From Astrothelium macrocarpum (taxonomy: Eukaryota > Ascomycota > Dothideomycetes > Trypetheliales > Trypetheliaceae): a stretch of DNA of 64,000 nt. Positions 23,991 to 36,122 of the stretch are shown here, in pieces. The number at the start of each line of letters is the position of its first letter. Position 1 is the first letter of the stretch. The DNA lies in the NCBI GenBank assembly GCA_021030915.1, contig JAGEMR010000026.1, positions 62,001 to 126,000 of the forward strand. The letters are read 5' to 3'. The notes beneath the pieces are model-generated. The model did no database searches, was not told where the DNA came from, and saw only the letters and a list, made by a program, of their open reading frames with translations. The position numbers and the translations under genes are program-made.

Positions 23991-24842
23991 CGGCTGTTCT
24001 GGATAAGCAATGCATTCAATGTACGTAAAGAAGTCGTGGAAAGTACCTCTGAGCAAGTCATGAGTAATATCGGGATCTGCGTCAAAAATTTGCACTTTTC
24101 ATTCCTCGCAACATTTAGGTAATGAAAGACTTGACAGCAGCAGAGGAGACAATGATACTACTCTCTCGCTTTCGATTATGCGTTACATCCAAATCTTCGG
24201 TAAACTGATAGTGGATGGCTGATACCCGTTGAACGATCTTGCACGTTAAAGCATAGAGTTCGGTGAACGGCAAAGCTATCAAATCAGGCAGCCAACACAC
24301 TTACCTGAGTCGACCAGCAATTTTTCGGGTGCTGTTTTGTGAATTCATGTGTGTGAGGCACAATTCGGCAACTGAGCTTTGTTTCGTTTCAGGTAAGCCT
24401 GGAGACCAAGCCATCAGTCACTCAATAATGTTACGCATACAAACCCTAGCGTAACCCTGAGAGCGTGTGGCGTCACTTCCATTGGTAACCCACGTTCGAA
24501 GACGGTCACACAAGATTCTTCCTTAGTCAAATAACAATAGTCGATTATTGTCCGCAGGGTCCTCAGGCACGCAATTTCATACGCCGAGATCGAAACAGAC
24601 AATGTATTTTGCTTGCGCAGGCCTTGTTTTGTTCAGCATATCAAGAACCTCGGAATCGATCGAGACAAAACATAAAATTCGCTGGCAGATTGAGGTATCA
24701 CTGAATCCAAAAAGAGTGGCACTCCGTCGCTAAATCTCCCCTCAAGATCACGGAACACCAATCGCTCTGCTAAACACCCCTCTCATCAGCCAACAAATAG
24801 AGATATGTACGCGTGCCACGGCAAAAGCAGAACTGCGAAAAT
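23991..24842. other. Spacer, NDC80 3' side to F-box-like start
   Basis: About 0.85 kb. Short ORFs on both strands without recognisable motifs. It holds the F-box-like promoter and the NDC80 3' flank. Confidence 0.55.
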
Positions 24843-27053
24843 TTACTCTTCGGCATCTTCATCACGCTCGTCATCATTTGCCTGTTCCTCACATTCCTTT
24901 TCTACCTCCTCCGATACAAAAGTCTCGTAGTCCTCGAGGCTCTTCTGTACATGGACCTTGAATTTGATAATGTCGTTCAGCATTCGCTCAATTTCCGTAT
25001 GCAGCTGCTCTCGCAAAGCAGCCGCTTTGAGTGTCAGCTGTTCGTATCTGAGATCCACGTTAGCCCAATCTTTCAACACTCACCCGACAAGCCTAAGCTA
25101 GACTTACTCGATATTGGTGTTCATTTCTCTTTGCTCCATCAATTGGACGCTTTCACCCAAGCCTTGCCTCATCTTCGCCAACTCCTTCTCCATCCTCTCA
25201 ATCTGCGCATCACTTTTCATCTTCTGCTCTTGACCGATTTCCCTGGTCCGCTCGAATTCCTCCTCTGCTGCCCGCACACGATGGCCGAGCCCCTCCACTT
25301 CAGCTTGGTTCTCGTCCATGGCCTCACGAATCTTGTCGAGCAGATCTTGGTTATTCATGTCCGCTTCAAGCGCTGCATTCCGCCGCTCTGAAATGTCCTT
25401 TCGGAGGGAAAGAATGTTCGACTTGACCGAACCTCGAAGGTCGAGGTTGAGAAGGTGGTGGGGCTGATAGCCATTCCCAGCATCAGCGAGAAGTCTATCG
25501 CTTTCCGAATCTTGTGAGCTGCCAAGTTGGGAACCTCGAAAGTTGGGGCCTTCACTAAGGGTGAGCACAAGCTCGTAATCTTGGCCTCTAGCATTGGGTG
25601 CCGTGGATGGAATAATGCCAATTTGGTAGCACAGAGAATTGTACTTTTCGACTAATCGCTCCAGCTCATCGAGTTTCTTCGCGGCATCTGCTTCCTTCTC
25701 TCGTGATTTTTGCTTCGACTCTTCTAGCCTTTGGCTCGTGCTCTCCACACCTTTTTGCAGCCGTTCTCTCTCCGAATTCATCCGCTCAATGTCTTGTATG
25801 GTGATCCCCTGTCCGTCAATACTCTCTTGCAATTCTTTCTTCTCCCGCTCAGCTTCCTCGATTTCCTGCTCAACTTTTCTTATTTCGTCATCCAATATTT
25901 CTGCTCGTTTGACGTATTTCTCAACTTTCACCTCCATGCTATTATTATAGCTTTCAAATTTTCCGCGATCCTCTTCCAGAATGCGTATCTGCTCATCCAA
26001 TTTCGATATCCTCGGGCCAGTACGTTCCAGCTCTTCGATCTGACTCTGTAAAGCCTGGTGTTCTGCTTCCAGTGTCTTTGCTGTTTCGATGTGGTGTGCG
26101 TTTGCCGCATCGAATTTTGCAGCCATGGCGTCGATATGAGGTTTGATTAGCCGATATGCATCTTCATCATCCTGATCGTAATCTACAGACAACCATTCGC
26201 GGTACGCGTCTGAGAGGAAACGAAATATGATTCGATCTGCAGAAACATCATGGCCGGCGTCCATGCAAGCATCATCATAAGTTCCAGCAGCATATTGGTC
26301 CATCATGCGTGCAAGCTGCATCATCCAGTGAAGCAGGCCGAGAAACGTGTGCCAATTATTGCCTCCAACAGCTGCAATCTGAGATTTCATGATGGATTTT
26401 TCAAATGGATAGCGCATCTGCTTAAGAAGAGGCGGAACCTCCGTATCAATGTTTTTCTGAAAACGGTATGATGGATCAATGCGATGGTATAGCCATTGGA
26501 ACATATAGTTAAAGTCCTTTTGTGTTGGCGATGTCATAGTCTTGTGTGTGAGCGAGTGCTTCATTTCCATCTCAAAATTATTCGTTGTAAGATATTCCAT
26601 CAGCTCTTGCGCCATCTGCGCACGTACACTACCATCTCGAAGTCGTCGTGGATCTTGTGGGACCCCCCCGGGAATTGGTTGGGTTGCGAAAAATGACTGA
26701 CGACTACCGGGCGCACCCGTACCAGAAGATGGTCGTGCGCTATACACACTGCTCCTCCTCTGCGTGCTCTGGTCCATGGGCTGTATCGCATGCGCGGGCG
26801 TTGTAGGTGCGAAGCTTTTTCGACCTTGTGCGCTTCCGAATGGATTGGAGGTAGAGTTTCGTTGTATGGTCGAGAATCCTCCCATATCCGTAAGATTATT
26901 CCCAGATGATGAACGCTGGAATAACGGCTGGCTTGGTCGACCGGGCGCAAGCGACATGCGTGAACCAGATGTAGAGCGTACATGATTGCCAGTATACGGA
27001 GGTTGTTGAAGGTTTGATGCAGAATTCGAGCGCTTCATCGCAGAACTAGGCAT
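24843..27053 (-). CDS. NDC80: Kinetochore protein Ndc80
   Basis: Core of the Ndc80 complex that binds microtubule plus ends at the outer kinetochore. Exons 27053-25108 and 25047-24843 give 716 residues. The first ~130 residues are basic, Ser/Pro-rich and disordered, as expected of the Aurora-B-regulated tail. The calponin-homology domain follows (about 135-265; DFNYMFQWLYHRIDPSYRF and NNWHTFLGLLHWMMQL). The remainder is long coiled coil with the usual interruption around SLCYQIGIIPSTAPN, where the loop and the Dam1/Ska contacts lie. The 60-bp intron lies in the C-terminal coiled coil that pairs with Spc24/25. Length matches other filamentous fungal Ndc80. Confidence 0.97.
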
Positions 27054-27501
27054 TGGTATCGCAGAAGAGTTGTGGTTGATGCTCCCGAGAGTCTGAGTCG
27101 CGTTAGTCTCAAATCATCAACTTTCCTGCCTGGTCTTGCGCAAGCAATGAGACAGGCCAGCTTACCTCGCGCGGTCGGCGAACCGAGAAAAACCCAGGCT
27201 CTTGCGCCATTATGAATATGATGCATGCGAATGTTTTTCCAAGGATTCAAGGACCTTGTCGCAAACTGAGGGGCATTGTGCGAAGTGGATAACAGAATTT
27301 GGGTGACTCGGTAGCTGTGCGATTTGGTGGTGAAGCCCTTTGTTGACATGAGCTTAGCGCGTGGCGGGACGTGCCGGTTGCACTGACAACGGCGCGTGTC
27401 ACCATTTCGTCACCTCCTTCCACCTTCCACCTCAACAAAACCACTCCACATATGTTCCCACATTCATCATAATGTCGGAAATTCTGTGGCTCCAACAGAT
27501 T
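27054..27501. other. Spacer upstream of NDC80
   Basis: About 0.45 kb between two minus-strand genes; NDC80 promoter and DUS4 3' flank. No separate gene seen. Confidence 0.6.
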
Positions 27502-28827
27502 TCACTTTATTAGGTGTTTATCGCGGAGCCAGTCAATGAGATCCAAGATGTCGCAACTTTCCAGCATTTCAATCCTCTGCTTTTTGGGCAAGAATTTTCC
27601 GGTCATTTCTGACAAGTGATGAAGCAATAATTTATATGGTAGCGGGCATCGCATCGCGTAATTCATGAATCGATCGATGGCATCAGCAGGAGTTGATGAG
27701 TATCCGGCAAACAAGGCTGGATTTTCCATGAGACCTCGCGCAGACATAACGCCTGATCTAAAGTCTTAGAAATCTCTTTGATTTGAAAAGCAAAAGAATT
27801 GATGAGTTAAGGCGCAAGTAATGGAGAATGAATGTATTTTACTGTGTACCTGGAGAGTTGACTCACCATCAGCTCCTGTCTCCTTTGCAATCCTTTCAAC
27901 ATCGACCATACTGAACGCATCTCCATTCGCTACTACCGGTATTCCCACACTTTCCTTGACAAGTCTTACAGCCTCAAGCAATGGCGGTGTACTCGATCGC
28001 TGGTGGTGCGTTCGAGCGTGTACGGTGACATAATCACTACCTGCTGCTTCTACACTGCGAACAAAATCGACTGTTTCTCTGAAGCAGAAAATCTCGATTA
28101 ATCCCTTGTCCTTGCAATTGCACCTCTTCAAATTTGGACGCACCTCAAATCCTTGTGTATTCGAATTTTGACACTAACACAAAAGTCATTCCCACACCTT
28201 TGCTTCACAGCTTTCACCATTCCTGCCACGGCCTCTCTATCCCTCATTAAGATCGCACCAAGCCCATCTTGACAAGCCCAACTCTGGGGACATCCGCAAT
28301 TAATATCGACGCCTGACACGAAAGGTTGGACAAGAGAGGCAGCGCGAGCTAGTTCCAGAGGTGACGACGCGCCGAATTGGATTACAGTCGGTGTGTCTTG
28401 AAAATTCGTGCTGAAGTCTGGGGAGGGCTAAATAACTGTGAACTAACGCAATTATACATGGACTTACCACTATCTCTTGCGTAAGAGTTACGATTGAATT
28501 CTTTGGCTAGAATCTATGTATCTGGCGTTAAATTCTGAAGTCATAACTGGTAAACCATACACCAACCTTACCATTGGTGTATAACACAGATCAACCCCGT
28601 AATCTCTAACGAGCGATCTAAAGGCCAATTTACTGTATCGCACCATGGGGGCACAGACTTTGTCATCTCATTAAATTTCTTTAATGGTGTGTCATTACAA
28701 ATTACCTACTGTGAACTGGCCGACCCTGGCTCTTTGTTGCTTCAAAGATCTTGGTTGGGCTTGAAATGTCAAAATTAGCGCAGGTTCGTGATCGCTTAGA
28801 TAGTTTTCGTGGCATCAAATTTAGCAT
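27502..28827 (-). CDS. DUS4: tRNA-dihydrouridine(20a/20b) synthase, Dus4 type
   Basis: FMN enzyme reducing uridine in the tRNA D-loop. Six exons, 28827-28710, 28657-28572, 28513-28468 (46 nt), 28417-28144, 28078-27867 and 27752-27502, give 328 residues in one frame. The first splice creates VHICAPMVRYSKLAFRSLV, the Dus4-type opening where other Dus enzymes differ. The next two give DLCYTPMI and RDSDFSTNFQDTP. The catalytic cysteine lies in NCGCPQSWA, and the TIM-barrel motifs VKIRIHKDL, YVTVHART and VVANGD follow; VMSARGLMENPALF closes the FMN site. Two in-frame ATGs (28827 and 28815) are possible starts. Confidence 0.94.
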
Positions 28828-29394
28828 GACACGTGTTTGTTGAAGTGTATATCGCATATGGAGCTGCACTCTCCCTTTGACCTAGGATTGATCATCTCAT
28901 CGAAGAACAGGCCCAAATTGGCAGAAGATTGTAATACTGTGGAACAGAATTTCGACGTGCCGGGAATGGAAAAAAGGAAAAAGGGCATTGTGCGAAGAGC
29001 ACGTACTGTATTTTATCCCCTGGCCAATAGTTTTCAGAGCTGTCACTCGAGTTATGTTCCATTTTGTGCGAAAAGGTGCGGATGTATCCGATTCGAAGTA
29101 ATTGTGTATGAAGAAAACGGGAGAGAGAGCTTCCGTGGAATTTCCGCCTTGGGAATTCCGATCATGGGCCCCTCTCTCGTTTCAACTCGTCAAATACCTT
29201 TGTCGTTCTCCCCTACTACTCTGATCTTAGCATTGTGCTGCATTGAGCTTCTCTCCCAGAAAGCTTTGCACATTTGTATTCAAACGCCGCGCAGGCGAGC
29301 ACTCGGGTTTGGGGTACCAAGCACCAACTTGTAAAGTCTTTCTGTTTTATTGTGCGCCTCATGCCTCGATATTTGTGCCAGCTGAGACGCTTCG
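28828..29394. other. Divergent spacer, DUS4 / F-box-like
   Basis: About 0.57 kb of divergent promoter. A 158-codon open frame (28858-29334, plus strand) fills it but has no domain or homologue I recognise and is treated as chance. Confidence 0.5.
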
Positions 29395-30324
29395 ATGGAC
29401 TCGAAAACGATTGAATCCCGCTTTTTCCAGCTCCCGATCGAGATTCGTCTCAACATTTATGAACATCTTCTCGCTCCACCTACTAAAAGCGACCATGAGG
29501 TTTTGACTTTTAATGGGGTTACAACTGACCCCAATCCGGTTCACTATGTCTCATTGGCTAAAACTTCACATATATTTATGCCAACACTGGAGGTACGACC
29601 ACTTAACCCGGAGATATTTGTAATGGAGAAGCAGAGACGGAGTTCGCAACGCACAGCTTTCTATACACGCGCGGATCGTTTCCGCGGACGCACTATGCTG
29701 ACAACGTATTTCGTGCCCACGAAGCGCAAACTTGACACAGCAATCCTGAGGGTCAATCAGCGAATATATCACGAGGCCGTGGGTGTACTCTATTCGAAAC
29801 ACGTGTTTGCCTTTAACATGTACGTCGAGACTGTTGCTCCGTTCACGAATGATCTTACGACAGCGGCGAGGAAATGCATCCGATGCGTGGCAATTACAAA
29901 AAGAGCATCACCGTTTGAAAAAGAATTTGATCGCGCAGAATGGAGCAACGCATGCGCGAGCATCGCCAATTTACCGGCTCTAGAAGAGCTGCATTTAAAG
30001 GTGATTGCGAGTAAACCCAGCCGAGAAGGTTGGCATGGGGTAGATGTTATCGGGAAGCATGAAATGCAAGAAATGATCAAGGAACAGTCTTTTGAGTGGG
30101 TAAGAAATTTGACTCGGATCAAGTGCTTGAAGAAGTTGGACATCAAGGCGGAAGAGGAAAAGTGTATGAGTCCAGGGAGCGATGCGTTATTCAACTGGGT
30201 GAGGTTTTCAAGGAGTATCGAAGGTAGTTTCAAAGCTGTGGTTATGGAGATGATGGTTCGAAGTGGTAGTGTTGCCAAAGACGATACGAGCGCAAGAGCA
30301 ATATCCAGTGTTTCAATAGTATAG
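29395..30324 (+). CDS. F-box-like / DUF7730-type fungal protein
   Basis: Intronless, 309 residues. It opens FFQLPIEIRLNIYEHLL, the leucine-proline F-box-like helix shared with three other genes here (38.5, 40.5 and 46.4 kb). A central block, LDTAILRVNQRIYHEAVGVL, is the second conserved element of this family, normally read as 'lists of prior fungal residues' after the F-box. The C-terminal half is alpha-helical with leucine spacing but no clear repeats. Function unknown; possible SCF adaptor. This family is greatly expanded in Leotiomycetes and Dothideomycetes. Confidence 0.8.
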   Translation: MDSKTIESRFFQLPIEIRLNIYEHLLAPPTKSDHEVLTFNGVTTDPNPVHYVSLAKTSHIFMPTLEVRPLNPEIFVMEKQRRSSQRTAFYTRADRFRGRTMLTTYFVPTKRKLDTAILRVNQRIYHEAVGVLYSKHVFAFNMYVETVAPFTNDLTTAARKCIRCVAITKRASPFEKEFDRAEWSNACASIANLPALEELHLKVIASKPSREGWHGVDVIGKHEMQEMIKEQSFEWVRNLTRIKCLKKLDIKAEEEKCMSPGSDALFNWVRFSRSIEGSFKAVVMEMMVRSGSVAKDDTSARAISSVSIV

Positions 30325-31549
30325 CTTGAAGCACGTATGGAAGCGAGCTGGTTGCATGTGTTTGATATGCGGCGCCTACATAGTGCTGAAACAACAAAGA
30401 ATTGTGCATATCCGAAGGTTGTTGGGTAAGACTGGCGGTCTGTCTGCCAAGGTCGCACACAGTGTTGGTTTTTGCCGATCGATCTGAGGATATCCTGATG
30501 TGTAGCTCTAGTCCATTGTCTTCGAACACACTTTCAGCTCCAGCGCGCATAAAGTTTAAGACGCATTACATGTGATATTAACTTGGCTAGTGCATACACT
30601 TGTACAGCTCATCATCGGGTTGAACAATACGTAACAAATAATACGGTTTGGCAGCCAATGGCCATTGGAGGAATGCCAGCCACCAAAATTCACATTCCCT
30701 GGGTCGGGCGAGCTGGCGATCACACTTTGAAAGGAAGCGTCAAGCGGCGTAGCCCAAACCCACATGCAATGTGCTACGCCTCCGGAGCTGAAGGGAGGCC
30801 TGACGGATTGGCCGGTAGGGTGGGCTTTTGGTGCAACTCATCCAATAGCTCGAGTCGTCAGCCGTTTTACACCACGCATCCACGAGGTGTCGGGCCGGTC
30901 CGGTGTAAGATGGGAGTTGCGATGGCCTTTCTTCGCTTGATCTCGTTATAAGAAGGCGTCAGCGTGCAGGCCGCAGTCCAACAGCTTTCCCCAGACTACA
31001 GTACCTAGGTACATAGCTATCTCGCCATCGAAAGCGCGCGGAGGTGCATCGAGAGAAGCGGGCGAATGAGGGGTACGTTGATACGGCCATCGCTGACACG
31101 CCGCACGGCTGCTATCTCGCCCACACGAGGCGCCGTCCAATCGACCTCGTCCAGGCGCGGCGGTCAGAAGTGGTCAGCATCACGGAGTGAGTAGTGACTG
31201 CGTGCATTGGGGGGCGGTCAGTGATCCAGACTGCTGGTACCAGCTTCGTCCCTTTTCTAGAACACGCCGTGGGCAGGTACTCGGCGGCTACATAATCCTC
31301 GCACCCTCGACCAGCTGAACTTTTGCCATCCACTGGCATTCTGACGGTCTTGACCTATTTCGACTGAAAAGCTTTTTCCACCACGGACGCGCCAGCACAG
31401 GGCTGCAGCCACATTGCAAATCGCCGCCGCCACGCCGCCAACTCGGGACCCAGGCAGATTAGGCGCATCCGTCGAGAGGCTGTATTGCCGGTGCGGGCAA
31501 GGCCGGCAGACGGGTTATTCCCATCGTCGAGGAAGAGGAAACCAGCTCC
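30325..31549. other. Spacer and SCH9 leader
   Basis: About 1.2 kb upstream of SCH9, GC-richer toward the gene. It probably holds the kinase promoter and a long 5' leader. No gene recognised. Confidence 0.55.
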
Positions 31550-34500
31550 ATGGCCACGATTCACCTCTCCGAATCATCACCGTCTTCCCCTCTCCTCTTC
31601 TCTGCTGCGACATCCGGCTGTAATCCGTACATGGTCACACAGCCCTCGCCGCCGTTGATGCAGACCTCGCTCGCTCCCAACTTCACATGGCCAACTGAGC
31701 AGGCGAGGCAGAAGCAGGAGCAGCAACAGCAGCAGCAGCAGGAATCTCGACCGCCATCGCCCCACCCGAGCCAGGATTCAGCACCACCCACGTCAGTGCG
31801 GGCGCCCTTCGTTCCTCCCCCGTCCTCGCAGGATCAAAACACCAGCCTGCGACCTGCTACTTCGCTCTACCAAAAGTCCTCGACCGCCGTACCCACCCTC
31901 TCCACCACCGCCGTCTCGTCGACTGCGACCAGCCCGCCCATGAGCCGCTCGGCCTCGACAATGGCGGGCCAGGAAGGCGGCCTTAACCCGCATACTGCAG
32001 CAGATCTGTTGAGACAGGCCATGATGCACAGGTAAGTACCTCTTCAGATCAGATCCTCTTTTGTCCCACGCCGTGTTTCTACTTTGAGTGATCCGTCCAC
32101 CTGGGAACTTCATTTGCCCCATGGAATCGGTCCGTTGCTCCCTGGCGCGAGGATGCAGTGACAGCCCTATGGGCCACGCGAGCCTTCACATTACCTGCAG
32201 CGTTTCACCACCATTTGATTAGCGTACTGCCGCTTTTCCTACGTCGGATGCTTTCTTGGTACCTGGCGCTTTGAACCGAATTACCCCAACACCCAACGTG
32301 CCTGAATTGGGCGAGGTGGGTGCCTGCGAAATGCTCCTAGCCACCGCATGGCGTCACATGCTTTCCCTGGTTGCTTGAAATTTTAGACTTAGCCCGGGGT
32401 CAAGACTTGGTCCGACGACATTTACCCGATTTGCCATTGTTGCACAAACCTCTTCAATACACTAGCACTTGCCTGTCATTGTCGTCACTTCATTACCCTT
32501 CCTGTCGCACATTCTGGCCCTGATCATCTCGTCATTTGGCTTTATTTGTGTCTGCGACGTGTGCCTCGGCTTGCCATGGGCATCTTGGCTAATATACCTG
32601 TGATTTCCAGTAAAGTCACCGACGAAGACCCCGACCAGATAGATTCCACGAGCTCTACTCCTCCCGGCATTGCCACTCCTCGACCAGATCCTACTGATAA
32701 AAGACTGCCTGGAATACTGCACAGTTACTTTGGCCAGGTTGGTGAACCCTCTTACACCCAGTCCAAACTTGTCAGCAGCATGCTTGCGCCACTACCATCC
32801 ACAATCTCTCATTCTGGAACTTCTCTCCCCTTATCTCGGATGAGCATGCAACAGAGCGGTACTGCCTTGCCGACAGCCCCCAATTCTGCGCGAGGCTCTT
32901 CAGCTGGAGAGAGCGAAATGTCTCCTCTCTTACCGCACGAACGCCTAGCTTCACCGAAGGAAGGAAACAGAGACACTCACCTCTTCCCCACGTCACAAGA
33001 CACCTACCCAACGCCCCCAACATCCTCGGGCTCTTCATTACACAAGTCTTCAAGCCGCGAGTCATGCGAAGAAGAGCAAGGCAACGACAAGAGCACACGA
33101 GCAAAGTCTGCCAATAGTCGCCAAGACCAAAATCTCTTATTACCGCTCCAGCTCCGCAGACATACGTACACTGATTCGTCTCCACTCACGAAACTTGCAA
33201 AGCCGACTGTTCATGCTCATCACATCTCTAACCCGGCCATTTGCACTGCTTCTCCCATACCCCCTGCACGTTCATCTCTCACTCGCCCTCCTCACTCTCG
33301 ACGTCGTTCACATTCTTCGCCTACTCCAAAGTCCAAGAGGCTGACTGAAGGTGCTTGTGCACCGTCTCAGAACACTCCTCCGCAGACCCCGAGAGCGCTT
33401 TCGCACGAAGACAAGTCCCGTCAAACGCCTACCCCACAAACCCGCGGCGGCACTCCGATAGTGAAGACGCAATCGAACGAAGGATCTACAGCTGGTTCTA
33501 TCATAGGCTCGCCGAAGGGGAAACTCTCCGTAGTCATATCCGAAGCTCGAGGATTACGACCGGCGGTAGATCCGTACGTCGTTTGCCAATTCCAATGGAA
33601 TGAATATATATCAACAGGACCGAAGGGGGACGATACACTTGGCAATGGATTTGCAAGTCGATTACTCCCGCGACGGTCAGAGGTTGACGCTGGAAGACCA
33701 ATGGCAATACCCATGAAGAGCCGACAGAGCAGTAACACAAGCATTACAGACCTCAAGGATGCGAAACTGGATAATAGAGTGACGGATCCAAAGTGGGACC
33801 ATGAGGCGATTTTGTAAGTTGGCATTTGTAATGCTGAAGGAGTACGGCTAATGTGACTTTTGTAGTGACGTTGTTGGTGATCATGCTGAGCTTGACATCT
33901 CCATTTACGAAAGATCGGATCAAGAGGCTTTCATCGGTCATGTGCGATTTTGCCCAAGTCTTGTCGAATACGATTCACCCTATGATCAGTGGTTCGAATT
34001 AGAGCCTCGAGAGGGTGACGATGTCGGTGTGACGGGCGAAATTCATCTCCGCTTCAAATTCGAAAAGAGCGAGAAAAAGAGTGTTGGACCTGAGGACTTC
34101 CAAATTCTAAAGCTCATTGGCAAAGGAACATTTGGCCAGGTCTTCCAAGTTCGGAAGAAAGATACACAACGCATCTACGCAATGAAGGTGTTGTCCAAAA
34201 AGGTCATTATCCAAAAGAAGGAAATTGCCCATACTATCGGCGAACGCAATATCCTCGTCCGCACGGCAACCGCAGACTCACCTTTCATTGTCGGCCTCAA
34301 GTTCTCATTCCAAACCCCTTCCGACCTTTATCTAGTCACTGACTACATGTCCGGTGGCGAACTGTTCTGGCATTTGCAAAAAGAGGGCAAATTCCAGGAA
34401 GCTCGCGCCAAATTCTATATTGCGGAGCTCATCCTAGCTCTCCAACACCTACATGAGAACAACGTCGTTTACCGAGACCTCAAACCAGAAAACATTTTGC

Positions 34501-35303
34501 TGGATGCCAATGGACATATTGCTCTTTGCGATTTTGGACTGTCGAAAGCAAATCTTACCAAGGATACCACCACAAATACGTTTTGTGGTACAACAGAATA
34601 CTTGGCTCCAGAAGTTTTGCTCGACGAGCAGGGCTATGGTACCATGGTCGACTTTTGGTCCCTCGGCGTTCTCGTCTTCGAAATGTGTTGCGGCTGGTCA
34701 CCTTTCTATGCTGAGGATACTCAGCAAATGTACAAAAACATTGCTTTCGGTAAAGTCCGATTCCCTCGTGACGCACTGAGTCCGGAAGGTCGAAATTTCG
34801 TAAAGGGACTCTTGAACCGCAACCCCAAGCATCGACTTGGCGCAACGGACGATGCCGAAGAGCTCAAGCGCCACCCGTTTTTTGCGGACATTGACTGGGA
34901 AGCGCTTGCGAAGAAGAACTTGGTGCCACCATTCAAGCCGAAACTCAAGTCCGAGACAGATACCAGTAATTTCGACCCCGAGTTTACGAACGCAATGAAC
35001 GGTGCGAGTAGCCTCAATGCGCGAGCTGCAGCGCTTGCGTCGGGTATCGACCCTGCGAGCACACCACTCAGCCCGGGCGTGCAAGCCAAGTTCGCCGGCT
35101 TTACATTTGTTGACGAGAGTGCCATGGACAATCATTTCCGTGATAGGGATGATCTTGATCGCATGGACACGAGAGACGAGCGATATGCTGAGTCTGGTTG
35201 GGAGAGTAGGCGAGCGGAGCGAATGAGTGGTATCATACCTACCATGTCACAGGCCGAATCGTCTGAAGACGGCATCTTCAATAACGGTGGCTTCGACATG
35301 TGA
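31550..35303 (+). CDS. SCH9: AGC protein kinase Sch9 (nutrient/TORC1 effector)
   Basis: Ser/Thr kinase downstream of TORC1, controlling growth, stress resistance and lifespan. Exons 31550-32031, 32611-33813 and 33866-35303 give 1040 residues. The N-terminus is Ser/Pro/Gln-rich with a Gln run. A C2-like domain starts near 462 (GKLSVVISEARGLRPAVDPYVV). The kinase domain runs from about 641: GKGTFGQVF, AMKVL lysine, YRDLKPENIL, CDFGLSK, and T-loop TFCGTTEYLAPE. The C-terminal hydrophobic motif is FAGFTFVDE. The first intron (579 bp) is unusually long. I infer exon 1 because its phase fits and its end (AADLLRQAMMH) resembles the N-terminus of such kinases. An alternative start inside the intron at 32576 is discussed separately. 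Confidence 0.93.
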
Positions 35304-36122
35304 AACCGGTATCCGTCTTGCGATCCACAGAAGCAATCAGACGTTACTGTTGCGGGTGGCATTGTGATCTCTTTCGGCGTTCATCACCAACGGGTTGACA
35401 AAAGTCATGAAACCGTCTCTCTGTGGCACATGATCTACAGATGACGAACAATCTGCCAGTCTTTTTTCTTTTCCCCTCTTTCTCTTGCTCTTCCCATCAC
35501 AGTCCCAGAACGTGTCTATTCCCATCACCTCCTCAACGATACCTTAATTCGAGTTGGAGGATTGACTAATGACCTCGTCGTGCTTATATACGTCAGAAGC
35601 GCATCTATGAATTTGCACATATCACCCTTCCTTTGCCTTGCGAGAATTCCCCCATTCCATGTTTTTCCGGGCCATCTGTCTTTCCGGTCATTGTTGCTGT
35701 ACAAGCGGAATCGAGTTTGCATCGGATGGGATCGGAGGATTGCATTAAGTTCTGTTTATTTTCGATCAAAGTTGCGCCGCGCCCCCATATCCGTGTACTG
35801 TTTCGGGCTAAGATGTACGTACGCTGGCATGGTATTCGTTGTGTTTCCTGCTGGAGGCGAACATAAGAGGAACGATGAGATTGATTGTGCAGTGTTACGA
35901 CGTGAATGTCATTTGATACTACTTGAAATACATGTAGTACACTTGTTCGCAATTATAGCTGCGGGTGTACATAACGATTGAAGAAGCCAGGAATGCATTC
36001 GTGGTGCCCGAGTTTCGTCCGCGCCGGCCAATGTTCATTCCACTTGTTAAACAACGCGACGTCATTGTTGACAGCACCCAAGGTATGCCAGTTTCAACAT
36101 CCACCCTACTTTTGAGATAGCA
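35304..36122. other. Spacer, SCH9 to seipin
   Basis: About 0.8 kb in tandem arrangement: SCH9 3' flank, pyrimidine-rich around 35460-35530, then the seipin promoter. ORFs here lack features. Confidence 0.6.

Noticed and set aside
28858..29334. 158-codon plus-strand ORF between DUS4 and the F-box-like gene
   Set aside because: It fills a divergent promoter, has no domain or signal and no splice support; chance is likelier.
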